DNA from: Gammaproteobacteria bacterium
GTDB taxonomy: Bacteria > Aquificota > Aquificia > Aquificales > QOAS01
DNA length: 11,783 nucleotides
Reading direction: 5' to 3'
Assembly: GCA_003972855.1 (NCBI GenBank)
Contig: QOAS01000170.1
Coordinates: forward strand, 1-11,783
The position numbers were made by a program, and so were the translations under genes. Shown piece after piece: positions 1-5,446 of the stretch (within the stretch, counting starts at the first letter, position 1; every line of letters begins with the position of its first letter). The notes under the pieces were generated by a model, which was not told the DNA's origin, did no database searches, and worked only from the letters and a program-made list of their open reading frames with translations.

Positions 1-63
1 AAAAAAGTTTTTCTTCACGAATACGGTTGGAATTGGGGAATTTTAATACCAATGGAGGTTTAA
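1..63 (+). CDS. cmr3: C-terminal end of a Cmr operon gene, probably cmr3 (partial)
   Basis: Only the last 20 codons are inside the window, in frame 1, ending in TAA at 61-63. The readable tail ends EYGWNWGILIPMEV. An aromatic, glycine-containing tail of this kind and the position directly before cmr4 fit Cmr3, the Cas5-like subunit that caps the crRNA 5' end in the type III-B effector. The stop codon lies 2 nt before the cmr4 ATG, and the cmr4 ribosome site is inside these last codons, so translation is probably coupled. The identification rests on gene order plus a very short tail; another Cmr subunit is possible because operon order varies. Confidence 0.65.
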   Translation, partial: KKVFLHEYGWNWGILIPMEV

Positions 64-65
64 AA

Positions 66-998
66 ATGGGGGATAAAGTTACACCCAAAAAGGTTGTTTT
101 TTTTCACGCTATTACACCCGTTCACATGGGGGCGGGGCAAGGTTTGGACCACATAGACCTTCCCATCCAAAGGGAACAGCATACGAAATTCCCGATTTTT
201 TATGCATCGGGAATAAAGGGAGCTTTGAGACAATTGGCATTGGAAATTGCTAAGGAGAAATGTAAGGGGTATTCCTTGACGGAAATTAATAACTTGGTTG
301 AAAATAGCGAATGCCCAAAGGAAGAACAAAATTCTGAGAGGAATGAAAAGCAAGATTGTGAAAAAGCAATAGAAACTTTGGTAAAGATTTTCGGAAGTCA
401 AGATTGCAAAGGTAGTTTAACCATAAGCGATGCCAAGATTCTATTCTTCTCCGTTAAATCATTAAAAGGAGTTTTTGCCTATGTAACTTGTCCTTATGTT
501 TTAAACCGCTACGGGGAGGATACCGGAAAGGGGAAAATTTTTGACTCGGAAATCGCCGAAGGGAAAATCTTTGCCTCGGAAACATTAAAGGTAGAAGGCA
601 GTAAAGCAGTCCTTGAAGAGTTTGAGTTTGAAAACATAGGGGAGCCTAAAGAGGTTATAGAAAAACTAAACCTTCCCGAGGATTTAAAAAATAAGATTTC
701 CCAAAGAGTTGCCATAGTTAGCGACGACATTTTTAGTTATTTCGTAGAAAACCTAACCGAGGTTGTAAACAGAATAAAAATAGACCCCGAAACGGGAACG
801 GTGGATAAAAAGACAGGAGGACTTTGGACGGAGGAATACCTCCCCGCCGAAAGTGTCCTTTACTCGTTGTGGTTTGAGAATGAAGACCTAAACAGTGCCG
901 AAGAAAACTATCTACCCTCCGATGGTTCACTTCTAATTTTGGGAGGAGACCAAACGGTTGGAAAGGGAATTGTGAAACTTTACGAAGGGGAGGTTTAA
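66..998 (+). CDS. cmr4: Cmr4, type III-B CRISPR RAMP backbone nuclease subunit
   Basis: Cmr4 is the Cas7-like backbone subunit of the cytoplasmic Cmr effector. It polymerises along the crRNA and cuts bound target RNA at 6-nt intervals. The protein has 310 residues, normal for the family. The N-terminal RAMP strand is followed by a DLPIQREQHT segment matching the family's xPIQRERHT motif; D31 just before it aligns with the known catalytic aspartate. SGIKGALR is the conserved S-x-KG-x-LR signature, and a glycine-rich loop (G293-G301, GGDQTVGKG) closes the C-terminus. The ATG at 66 is chosen over an in-frame TTG at 27 because GGAGG lies 7 nt upstream and the TTG would overlap the preceding gene. 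It is cotranscribed with cmr5 and cmr6. Confidence 0.95.
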   Translation: MGDKVTPKKVVFFHAITPVHMGAGQGLDHIDLPIQREQHTKFPIFYASGIKGALRQLALEIAKEKCKGYSLTEINNLVENSECPKEEQNSERNEKQDCEKAIETLVKIFGSQDCKGSLTISDAKILFFSVKSLKGVFAYVTCPYVLNRYGEDTGKGKIFDSEIAEGKIFASETLKVEGSKAVLEEFEFENIGEPKEVIEKLNLPEDLKNKISQRVAIVSDDIFSYFVENLTEVVNRIKIDPETGTVDKKTGGLWTEEYLPAESVLYSLWFENEDLNSAEENYLPSDGSLLILGGDQTVGKGIVKLYEGEV

Positions 999-1000
999 AA

Positions 1001-1387
1001 ATGAGAACTCTTAAACAAGAGTATGCAACAACAGCCTTTAGGTTTGTAGAAGAGGTTAGGGATAAAAAGTTTAAAAAGGAATACCTTTCAAGGGTAAAAA
1101 AACTTCCATCTATGATAACCCATAACGGGCTTTTGACAACTTTAACTTTTCTTTACTCCAAGGCAAAAGGGGATTTAGAAAACAAAGCGGATGGAGTAAT
1201 TTTAAGGCAATTGGTGGAATTTCTAAGTGATAACGAAGAAAATGTTGAGGGATTTATAAGAAAATTGGCGGAAGAAACCGACTTTAAAAAGCTTCTTCTT
1301 TACACAAAAAGGGCTTTACAACTCTCCCAATGGCTCAAGCGCATAGCTGAAGGAACCTTGGAGGAGGAAACTTCAAATGCGAATTGA
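1001..1387 (+). CDS. cmr5: Cmr5, small helical subunit of the type III-B effector
   Basis: Cmr5 is the all-helical small subunit (Cas11-like) that lines the inner filament of the Cmr complex beside Cmr4 and helps hold crRNA and target RNA; it is not itself a nuclease. The protein has 128 residues, the usual size. Residues 35-58 (LPSMITHNGLLTTLTF then LYSKAKGD) match the family signature of a proline, an NGL turn and a helix ending in a SK motif. The ATG sits 2 nt after the cmr4 stop, with GGGGAGG just upstream. The last 11 bp overlap cmr6, and the cmr6 ribosome site lies inside the cmr5 tail. Confidence 0.92.
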   Translation: MRTLKQEYATTAFRFVEEVRDKKFKKEYLSRVKKLPSMITHNGLLTTLTFLYSKAKGDLENKADGVILRQLVEFLSDNEENVEGFIRKLAEETDFKKLLLYTKRALQLSQWLKRIAEGTLEEETSNAN

Positions 1388-2381
1388 CTTAATAGCTTTA
1401 AAATGTTATAATTTTTCTTTGCTTTTCAATAAGCTAATCACTTTTCTTAAACTCGGCGACTGTAAAGTTTACGAAAAGATACTTAATGGAGAGGGAGAAG
1501 GAATTAGAGCAGTGTTATTAGATAAATTAGCAAAAGCATTTGGGATATATGAAAGTGAATTTGCCAATCAATATGTGGAAACCCTAAAAAATGCAAACTT
1601 TGAGGTTTTGGAGCTTGAAACCCAAACCCGTTTGGTTGTGGGTATGGGAATACCCTCCTTTTTTGAGAATGGAATAACACTTCACCACACCTACGGGATT
1701 CCCTATATTCCCGCTTCCTCCGTTAAAGGACTCTTGAGATTTACCTACTTGGTGGGATGTTTGGATGTTTTTCCCTTAGAAGTTTCTAATTTATCACTAC
1801 CAAAACCTTTTAGGTGGAAAAATGAAGATTTAGAACCGGAGGAGGTTTTTAAAACTCTCTCCGCGGTGGATACCATCCTCATAAATTCAAAAGATTACGA
1901 CGACTTCACTAAGAGTTTGGATTCAGATAAACCTCTAAATTTAAAAGGAAGTAAAACCTTAAAGGATTTATTGGAAATATCCAACCGAGAAATTTTAGAA
2001 AATTTCTATACCACCTATGTTGAACTCTTCGGAAACTTATACCAAAAAGGTAAGGTGATTTACGCCGATGCAATTGCAACGAAGTTCAAGTTTGCGGTTG
2101 ACATAATGAACCCGCACTTTACGGAGTATTATCAAAGCTCACAAAATCAGAGGAAAAACAAGGAAGGCATATACCTTATAGCAGATATACACAACCCAAC
2201 CCCTATTCCTTTTTTAGCTGTGGAAAAGGATTCTAAATTTGTTTTTGTTTATAAACCTCCTAAAGATTTTAGGAATAAACATCTTCTAAAAGATTTGCTA
2301 AAGAATGGATTACTTCTTTTCGGAATAGGAAGCAAAAGGCGAAAAGGCTATGGATATTTCAAACCTTTACAGCTAGGTTGA
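1377..2381 (+). CDS. cmr6: Cmr6, type III-B CRISPR RAMP subunit
   Basis: Cmr6 is the Cas7-like subunit at the 3'-crRNA end of the Cmr filament, next to Cmr1. The 334-residue product shows the family hallmarks: RLVVGMGIPSFFENG (86-99), then YGIPYIPASSVKGLLRF (106-122), which is the RAMP S-x-KG-x-LR element, and a C-terminal glycine-rich RNA-binding loop GIGSKRRKGYGYF (316-328). The ATG at 1377 has GGAGGAGGAAA about 6 nt upstream inside cmr5, and the N-terminus has the helical FNKL segment expected of the family, so this start is well supported. It is the last cas gene here; no clear terminator follows directly, and the next 1 kb is noncoding. Confidence 0.94.
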   Translation: MRIDLIALKCYNFSLLFNKLITFLKLGDCKVYEKILNGEGEGIRAVLLDKLAKAFGIYESEFANQYVETLKNANFEVLELETQTRLVVGMGIPSFFENGITLHHTYGIPYIPASSVKGLLRFTYLVGCLDVFPLEVSNLSLPKPFRWKNEDLEPEEVFKTLSAVDTILINSKDYDDFTKSLDSDKPLNLKGSKTLKDLLEISNREILENFYTTYVELFGNLYQKGKVIYADAIATKFKFAVDIMNPHFTEYYQSSQNQRKNKEGIYLIADIHNPTPIPFLAVEKDSKFVFVYKPPKDFRNKHLLKDLLKNGLLLFGIGSKRRKGYGYFKPLQLG

Positions 2382-2534
2382 GTATTTCTGCTCCCTGTTT
2401 ACTTACACAACCTTTAAATTTTATCAACTTTCATTTACCTCTAAACTTGACAAAAAGTCTAATAAATGTCAAGCAGATAATGTCAAGCCAAAAAATTGCA
2501 ATCTCAAGCAGGTGGAGTGAAAAAACAATGTAAA

Positions 2535-2595
2535 AAACCTTTTGGGTTTTCGTAATTTAATTCACAAAAGGTTTAAGTTGATTTTCCCTCAACTT
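2535..2595. repeat. Two adjacent perfect inverted repeats downstream of cmr6
   Basis: AAACCTTTTG (2535-2544) pairs perfectly with CAAAAGGTTT (2565-2574) across a 20-nt loop. It abuts AAGTTGA (2575-2581), which pairs perfectly with TCAACTT (2589-2595) across a 7-nt loop. A shorter alternative stem, AAAACC/GGTTTT with a 5-nt loop (2534-2550), competes with the first. No good T-tract follows, so a classic intrinsic terminator is doubtful; a 3'-end stabilising structure for the cmr mRNA is possible. Confidence 0.45.
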
Positions 2596-2674
2596 AGGTT
2601 GTCATTAATAAAAATGAATAACGACTTTGTTCGGAATAATGTTAGGGAAAACCAAAAATTTTACCACTTTGAGT

Positions 2675-2693
2675 AAACCTCTTTGGGTTTTTT
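2675..2693 (+). terminator. Weak terminator-like hairpin, + strand
   Basis: AAACC (2675-2679) pairs with GGTTT (2686-2690) around a 6-nt loop and runs into an uninterrupted T stretch ending at 2693. The stem is only five pairs, two of them GC, which is poor for a thermophile. It lies about 300 bp after cmr6 and before the array promoter, a sensible place to end the cmr transcript, but support is thin. Confidence 0.22.
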
Positions 2694-2745
2694 GTTAAGG
2701 TATATACCCAACTATTAGGGTTGAAAATTAACCATTAAACCAAAC

Positions 2746-2796
2746 TTGACATCAAATTAATATCAACCTTCTTGGTTTTGGTTCTATTAATGTCAA
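2746..2796. repeat. Long imperfect hairpin just upstream of the array promoter
   Basis: TTGAC (2746-2750) pairs with GTCAA (2792-2796). After a 5-nt one-sided bulge, ATTAATA (2756-2762) pairs with TATTAAT (2785-2791). AACC (2765-2768) can then pair with GGTT (2774-2777) at the tip. The arms contain two of the TGTCAA-type motifs facing each other, as in an operator or an extruded hairpin. The right arm ends about 20 bp before the -35 box at 2817. Confidence 0.4.
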
Positions 2797-2816
2797 ACCG
2801 TAAAGGGTTTTTAGAC

Positions 2817-2845
2817 TTGACTTTTGCAACTCTTTGTGGTATATA
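2817..2845 (+). promoter_or_regulatory. Sigma70-type promoter, probably for the CRISPR precursor RNA
   Basis: TTGACT (2817-2822) and TATATA (2840-2845) are separated by exactly 17 bp, an almost consensus promoter. Transcription would start near 2852 and read rightward through about 175 nt of AT-rich leader into the first CRISPR repeat at 3028. The direction agrees with the repeat orientation judged from its 3' ATTG tag. It could also drive a small RNA from 2902-2960. Confidence 0.6.
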
Positions 2846-2901
2846 GTCAAATTAAAAATAGTGGTTGGTTCCTTGGCAACTGAATATTGTCAAGTTTCTC
2901 C

Positions 2902-2960
2902 AAACCCGCATGGGAGTAGAGCAATCGTTCCTCTCCTACAGCGGTGCGGGGTTGAACGAT
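2902..2960 (+). ncRNA. Candidate structured RNA with H-type pseudoknot geometry in the CRISPR leader
   Basis: CCCGCA (2905-2910) pairs with TGCGGG (2945-2950), extended by AA/TT after one mismatch. ATCGTTC (2924-2930) pairs perfectly with GAACGAT (2954-2960). The two helices interleave, which is the topology of an H-type pseudoknot. A third short stem, GTAG (2916-2919) with CTAC (2936-2939), would put ATCGTTC in its loop. The segment is GC-richer than its surroundings, lies about 50 nt after a predicted start site, and is followed by GGGGTTTTT at 2977-2985. I do not recognise it as a known riboswitch, ribozyme, 6S, SRP or tmRNA. The evidence is pairing alone, without comparative support. Confidence 0.35.
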
Positions 2961-3027
2961 ATATATAACCATTTGTGGGGTTTTTGAATTTTGAAAGTTA
3001 GAATTTATGCGGACTTGAAAGGGTAGG

Positions 3028-3133
3028 GTTGCAGTTAATGCCCGCTAAATGCGGGATTGCGACTGGTGTAGTCTCTTTTGAGTAAAGAAAGTACTAAGTT
3101 TGTTGCAGTTAATGCCCGCTAAACGCGGGATTG
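3028..3133 (+). CRISPR. Minimal CRISPR array: two repeats, one spacer
   Basis: Two 32-bp repeats (3028-3059 and 3102-3133) differ at one base, T to C at the last loop position. Each carries the hairpin CCCGC-5 nt-GCGGG and ends in ATTG. The period is 74 bp. Counted as the visible 32 bp the spacer is 42 bp; if the original repeat was 36 bp with an ATTGNNNN tag, the spacer is 38 bp (3064-3101). The stem then ends exactly 8 nt before the repeat end, where Cas6 normally cuts, which supports + strand transcription. The second repeat is the leader-distal, slightly decayed one, as is typical of trailer repeats. Proximity to the cmr operon suggests its crRNA feeds the Cmr complex. Confidence 0.88.
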
Positions 3134-3178
3134 AGGTGTCAGTTTTGTGAGGAAACCTTCGTTATTTTAAAGAACGAG

Positions 3179-3298
3179 ATGGGAATCCTAATATCGTGCT
3201 GGTTTATATGCTTTTTACTGTGCAGGAATAAAACTAAAGACGAATGTCGCAATACCTGTAAAAAAGTTTTTTGTCCCTCTGGTTTTTTCTTGCTTTAA
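3179..3298 (+). CDS. Possible 39-residue cysteine-rich small protein (doubtful)
   Basis: An ATG-started frame of 39 codons lies between the array and the next gene. It begins with a hydrophobic stretch (residues 3-15, including W8 and F9) and then has a charged segment. Six cysteines (C7, C11, C15, C23, C27, C32) are spaced x3, x3, x7, x3, x4. Such density is unusual for a cytoplasmic protein of a thermophile. There is no strong ribosome site upstream, only a purine-rich AAAGAACGAG. It may be a chance frame in noncoding DNA, and I have not recognised a family. Confidence 0.15.
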   Translation: MGILISCWFICFLLCRNKTKDECRNTCKKVFCPSGFFLL

Positions 3299-3331
3299 GA
3301 ATTTTTCCTTATACTCCCTAAGGTTCTTTAT

Positions 3332-3360
3332 CCTCTAAACTAAACCTTTAGGGGAAACTT
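3332..3360 (+). terminator. Possible terminator-like hairpin after the CRISPR array
   Basis: CCTCTAAA (3332-3339) pairs with TTTAGGGG (3347-3354), eight pairs including one G-T wobble, around a 7-nt loop. It is followed after AAAC by a T-rich stretch (3359-3364). This could end the array transcript before the gene at 3431. The stem is AT-rich and the T-tract is offset by four bases, so the call is weak. Confidence 0.25.
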
Positions 3361-3430
3361 TTTCCTTTGTAGGTAGAAAATAATTCCCATCCAATGTCCC
3401 CAATCGGTTGTTAAAAATTAAATAACTGCA

Positions 3431-3796
3431 ATGGTTGGGGAAAAAATAGCCAAACTCTATGCGGTTTACGTTATTCCCTTTACCTCCGACGAGAGTTATT
3501 CCCTTATTCTCATATACAAAGCGGAGGGAGAGGAATTTTACAAAGCCCTATTTTTGACAAAAAGCCTTGAAACGGGTGACGAAAGGAAAAACTTGTTGAA
3601 ATTGGACAAAAACGAGTTTAACGAAGAGCAAGCCATAAAGGTGTTTGACCACACCGTTAAAGACCTCTTTAAGAGGGAAATAATGTCCATAGACCCCGGG
3701 GCGAAACTCTACGAGCTAAAGTTTGAAAATCCCGAAAGGGTGGATTACAACCTATCCCAAGTTAGGGAACTTCTTAAGAAGCTGGAACTGGCTTAA
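3431..3796 (+). CDS. Hypothetical protein, 121 residues
   Basis: I do not recognise a family. The product is soluble-looking, with no signal peptide or membrane segment. An N-terminal alternating hydrophobic stretch (residues 7-30, AKLYAVYVIPF then SLILIY) looks like beta strands. It is followed by a charged middle and a C-terminal amphipathic helix (LSQVRELLKKLEL). There are no cysteines or histidine clusters; the only histidine is in the FDHTVKD segment. Codon use resembles the neighbouring chromosomal genes, which supports real coding. The ATG at 3431 has no clear ribosome site (TTAAATAACTGC precedes it). It ends 14 bp before the CcsA/HemX-like gene, so the two are probably cotranscribed, and a role linked to that membrane protein is a guess from context. 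An association with the Cmr locus 1 kb upstream is less likely. Confidence 0.65.
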   Translation: MVGEKIAKLYAVYVIPFTSDESYSLILIYKAEGEEFYKALFLTKSLETGDERKNLLKLDKNEFNEEQAIKVFDHTVKDLFKREIMSIDPGAKLYELKFENPERVDYNLSQVRELLKKLELA

Positions 3797-3810
3797 AGTG
3801 TTTTTTAAAG

Positions 3811-4557
3811 ATGGTATCCGAGGTCGCCTTTTACCTCTTTTCAACCCTCCTTTTGACTCTTTGGGTTTTTTCCAAAGAAAACCTTCTTCTAAAGAGGTTG
3901 GGACTTACCTTTATGGGTTTGGGGTTTATCTCCTTCCTCCTAAAGTTAGCCCTTTGGGGTGAAAACCACCGCTGGAGCGTATTTGAACTTTTGGCAAACA
4001 CCACCGTTGGAGTCTTTTACTTTCTCCTCGTAAAGTTTAGAAAGTGGAAAGTGGTAAGGTTTGCCCCCGTGGTTTCGCTTGTAGCATTGCTCTTTTCCGT
4101 TTTGGGATTCGTTGCGGGAAAATTCGGCGGGGGAAGTTATTCCGTTCTCCTCCATGTGGGAGTTTCTATTTTTACCTTTACCCTTTTGGTGCTGTCCGCA
4201 ATTTTTTCCCTCTTTAGAGTGGTTGCCCAAAATCGGTTAAAGAGGAAAGAATTAAGTCTCCCCCTCGGTATTCCTATAAACCTTTGGTTAAGATTGGAAA
4301 GGGGATTTTTCTTTTTCGGTTTTATCTTCCTAACCTTGGATTTGATTTTTAACTTTCTCTGGTTGGAGGTTAAACTGAAGACCACCGTTTGGGATTCCCG
4401 AATTACCGCCACAATCCTCCTTTGGGTCTACTATTGGACTCTATTCCACGCGGATAGGTGGGGGATAAACCCCATAAAGGAAAAGTTTTATTTGTTCAAC
4501 ATTTTGGGAGGTATTATGCTTATATTCTCGCTTCTGGTTACAAAGCATCACTTTTAA
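3811..4557 (+). CDS. CcsA/HemX-like cytochrome c assembly family membrane protein
   Basis: A 248-residue, very hydrophobic protein with about eight predicted membrane helices (roughly 5-20, 28-49, 58-75, 84-104, 112-136, 164-184, 196-212, 226-245). The segment from W194-D195 to H213 (WD, LLWVYYW, then LFHADR) matches the C-terminal part of the CcsA/CcmC/HemX family, in which a WD-x-ET-x-W helix leads to a conserved histidine followed by an arginine. H53 and H115 (LLHVG) sit where the family has conserved or haem-liganding histidines. The tryptophan-rich WWD haem-handling loop of true CcsA is not visible and the length is close to HemX, so HemX-like is the safer label. The role would be in haem handling or system II cytochrome c maturation. 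The start has only a weak AAAG ribosome site. Four bp separate its stop from that of convergent thyX. Confidence 0.72.
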   Translation: MVSEVAFYLFSTLLLTLWVFSKENLLLKRLGLTFMGLGFISFLLKLALWGENHRWSVFELLANTTVGVFYFLLVKFRKWKVVRFAPVVSLVALLFSVLGFVAGKFGGGSYSVLLHVGVSIFTFTLLVLSAIFSLFRVVAQNRLKRKELSLPLGIPINLWLRLERGFFFFGFIFLTLDLIFNFLWLEVKLKTTVWDSRITATILLWVYYWTLFHADRWGINPIKEKFYLFNILGGIMLIFSLLVTKHHF

Positions 4558-4561
4558 AAAC

Positions 4562-5428
4562 TTAAAGGGAAAGCGGAAATTCAACCTTTTCCAAATGGGG
4601 TTTCAAAAGTTTTAACATCGTTTGGGCTATATTCCTTATTTCCCATTGGGCGGCTTTTTCCGTTCTCTTTCTTAGAAAGTCCAAAAGCCAAGGTGTGGGT
4701 GCGGAAACCACTATTGTAGACCTCCTTCCGTGGGGCAAAATAAAACGGGCGTCCTCTTTGGGGATTTTTAAATCCTCCGTCAAGACCCTATAAAGGTCGT
4801 TTGCCATTTTATCCCAACTCTCAAAGAGGTTTTTAGCCCTTTCCCCAAAGGAGGGAGGCACTATGGAATAGTTCTCCTTTTCGGTTGCATACCTTTGGCT
4901 CCTTTGGGAGAAATTTAGAGCGGTATGTCTCACAAGTTGGTGGGTTGCAACGCGGGAAATCCCGTCAATGTAAAAGACAAAATACCCAAAACCTTTATAG
5001 GTTCCACCCAAAAGGGTTACATTCCCTTCTTGGGCTAAAGGTTTTACTTGCACCTCCACTTGGGAAAGTTTTTCAAAAACCTCCTTTTGTTCGTCGGGTG
5101 TAAGTTCTTCCAAATAGTGACGCAAAGAAACGCCTATGTAGTCGGGTTTGCTCTCATTCCAATAGGTTTTAAAGTATTTTGCACCCAAGTATATCGCGTT
5201 TTCCCTTCCAACCTTTTTGTAGGCGAAAGAGTGGGCAAAAACCGAGTAGTGTTTCCAATTGGCTAATTTACTCAAAAACTCCGCCCGCTCCCGCGGGGAA
5301 GAAACCTTTGGTTCCTTTAAAAGCTCCTCCAAACTTTTTTTGGAGTAACAAACCCTTGCCCCTATTGCGGTAAGCGGAAAGGTATCCTTGAAATCTTTCC
5401 ACGAAAAAAAGTCTTTAATGGAAGGCAT
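4562..5428 (-). CDS. thyX: Flavin-dependent thymidylate synthase ThyX, divergent long form
   Basis: ThyX makes dTMP from dUMP using methylene-tetrahydrofolate and NADPH through FAD, and works as a tetramer. GARVCYS (23-29) is the usual N-terminal signature, HYSVFAH is the active-site H-x-S-x-x-x-H segment (normally EH, here AH), and GISRVATHQLVRH leads into the ThyX motif. The motif RHR-x7-S reads R167-H168-T169-x7-S177 followed by QRY, so the third residue is Thr instead of Arg. At 288 residues it exceeds the common 210-250, mainly through about 70 extra residues between HYSVFAH and the GYFVFYIDGISR strand. The start is the first Met; no ribosome site is close (TTTTTCCTTTA precedes it), so coupling to pyrK 18 bp upstream is likely. 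Function as ThyX is probable but worth testing because of the motif change. Confidence 0.88.
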   Translation of the reverse strand: MPSIKDFFSWKDFKDTFPLTAIGARVCYSKKSLEELLKEPKVSSPRERAEFLSKLANWKHYSVFAHSFAYKKVGRENAIYLGAKYFKTYWNESKPDYIGVSLRHYLEELTPDEQKEVFEKLSQVEVQVKPLAQEGNVTLLGGTYKGFGYFVFYIDGISRVATHQLVRHTALNFSQRSQRYATEKENYSIVPPSFGERAKNLFESWDKMANDLYRVLTEDLKIPKEDARFILPHGRRSTIVVSAPTPWLLDFLRKRTEKAAQWEIRNIAQTMLKLLKPHLEKVEFPLSL

Positions 5429-5446
5429 TAAAGGAAAAAGTATTAA

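Larger units (their letters stand above)
2446..2894. repeat. Interspersed TGTCAAG / CTTGACA heptamers
   Basis: Five exact copies of one heptamer in either orientation: CTTGACA at 2446 and 2745, TGTCAAG at 2467, 2481 and 2888. Near copies are TGTCAAA at 2791 and CTTGACT at 2816. Chance would give far fewer than one exact copy in 450 bp. The last TTGACT serves as the -35 box of the promoter at 2817-2845, but the other copies have no well-spaced -10 box. They could be protein-binding half-sites or remnants of repeated hairpins; the function is unknown. Confidence 0.5.
2382..3430. other. 1.05-kb noncoding region carrying the CRISPR mini-array and structured DNA
   Basis: No reading frame of useful length exists here on either strand, and base composition is AT-rich except for two GC-richer islands (about 2902-2950 and the CRISPR repeats). 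From left to right I see a cluster of TGTCAAG heptamers, tandem inverted repeats at 2535-2595, a weak terminator-like hairpin near 2675-2693, a long imperfect hairpin at 2746-2796, a sigma70-type promoter at 2817-2845, a possible pseudoknot at 2902-2960, the CRISPR array at 3028-3133, a short cysteine-rich reading frame at 3179-3298, and a weak hairpin with a T-rich tail at 3332-3360. Each is listed separately. Confidence 0.85.

Noticed and set aside
27..65. Upstream TTG start for cmr4, adding 13 residues
   Set aside because: The ATG at 66 has GGAGG at good spacing and matches the family start; the TTG lies in the preceding gene and has no ribosome site.
2521..2661. Short open frame of about 46 codons after cmr6, rich in Lys/Arg/Asn
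   Set aside because: No ATG near its beginning and no ribosome site; composition is that of translated AT-rich noncoding DNA, and perfect inverted repeats cross it.
2668..2677. 10-nt match TTTGAGTAAA between the CRISPR spacer and upstream noncoding DNA, as a possible self-target
   Set aside because: Too short and too AT-rich to mean self-targeting.
2905..2960. Assignment of the leader structure to a known ribozyme or riboswitch (twister, HDV-like, preQ1)
   Set aside because: The helix order is loosely similar to some pseudoknots, but the conserved core bases of those classes are not present as I know them.
2862..2986. A 40-41 codon frame across the leader that reads protein-like around MGVEQSFLSYSGAG
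   Set aside because: No ribosome site, only a TTG or an internal ATG start, and the same bases are better explained by paired RNA stems. Could be revisited if conserved.
3178..3391. GATGGGAAT (3178-3186) and ATTCCCATC (3383-3391) as a 9-bp inverted repeat about 200 bp apart, possible ends of a small mobile element
   Set aside because: A 9-bp match is expected by chance within about 1 kb, there are no flanking target-site duplications, and nothing transposon-like lies between.
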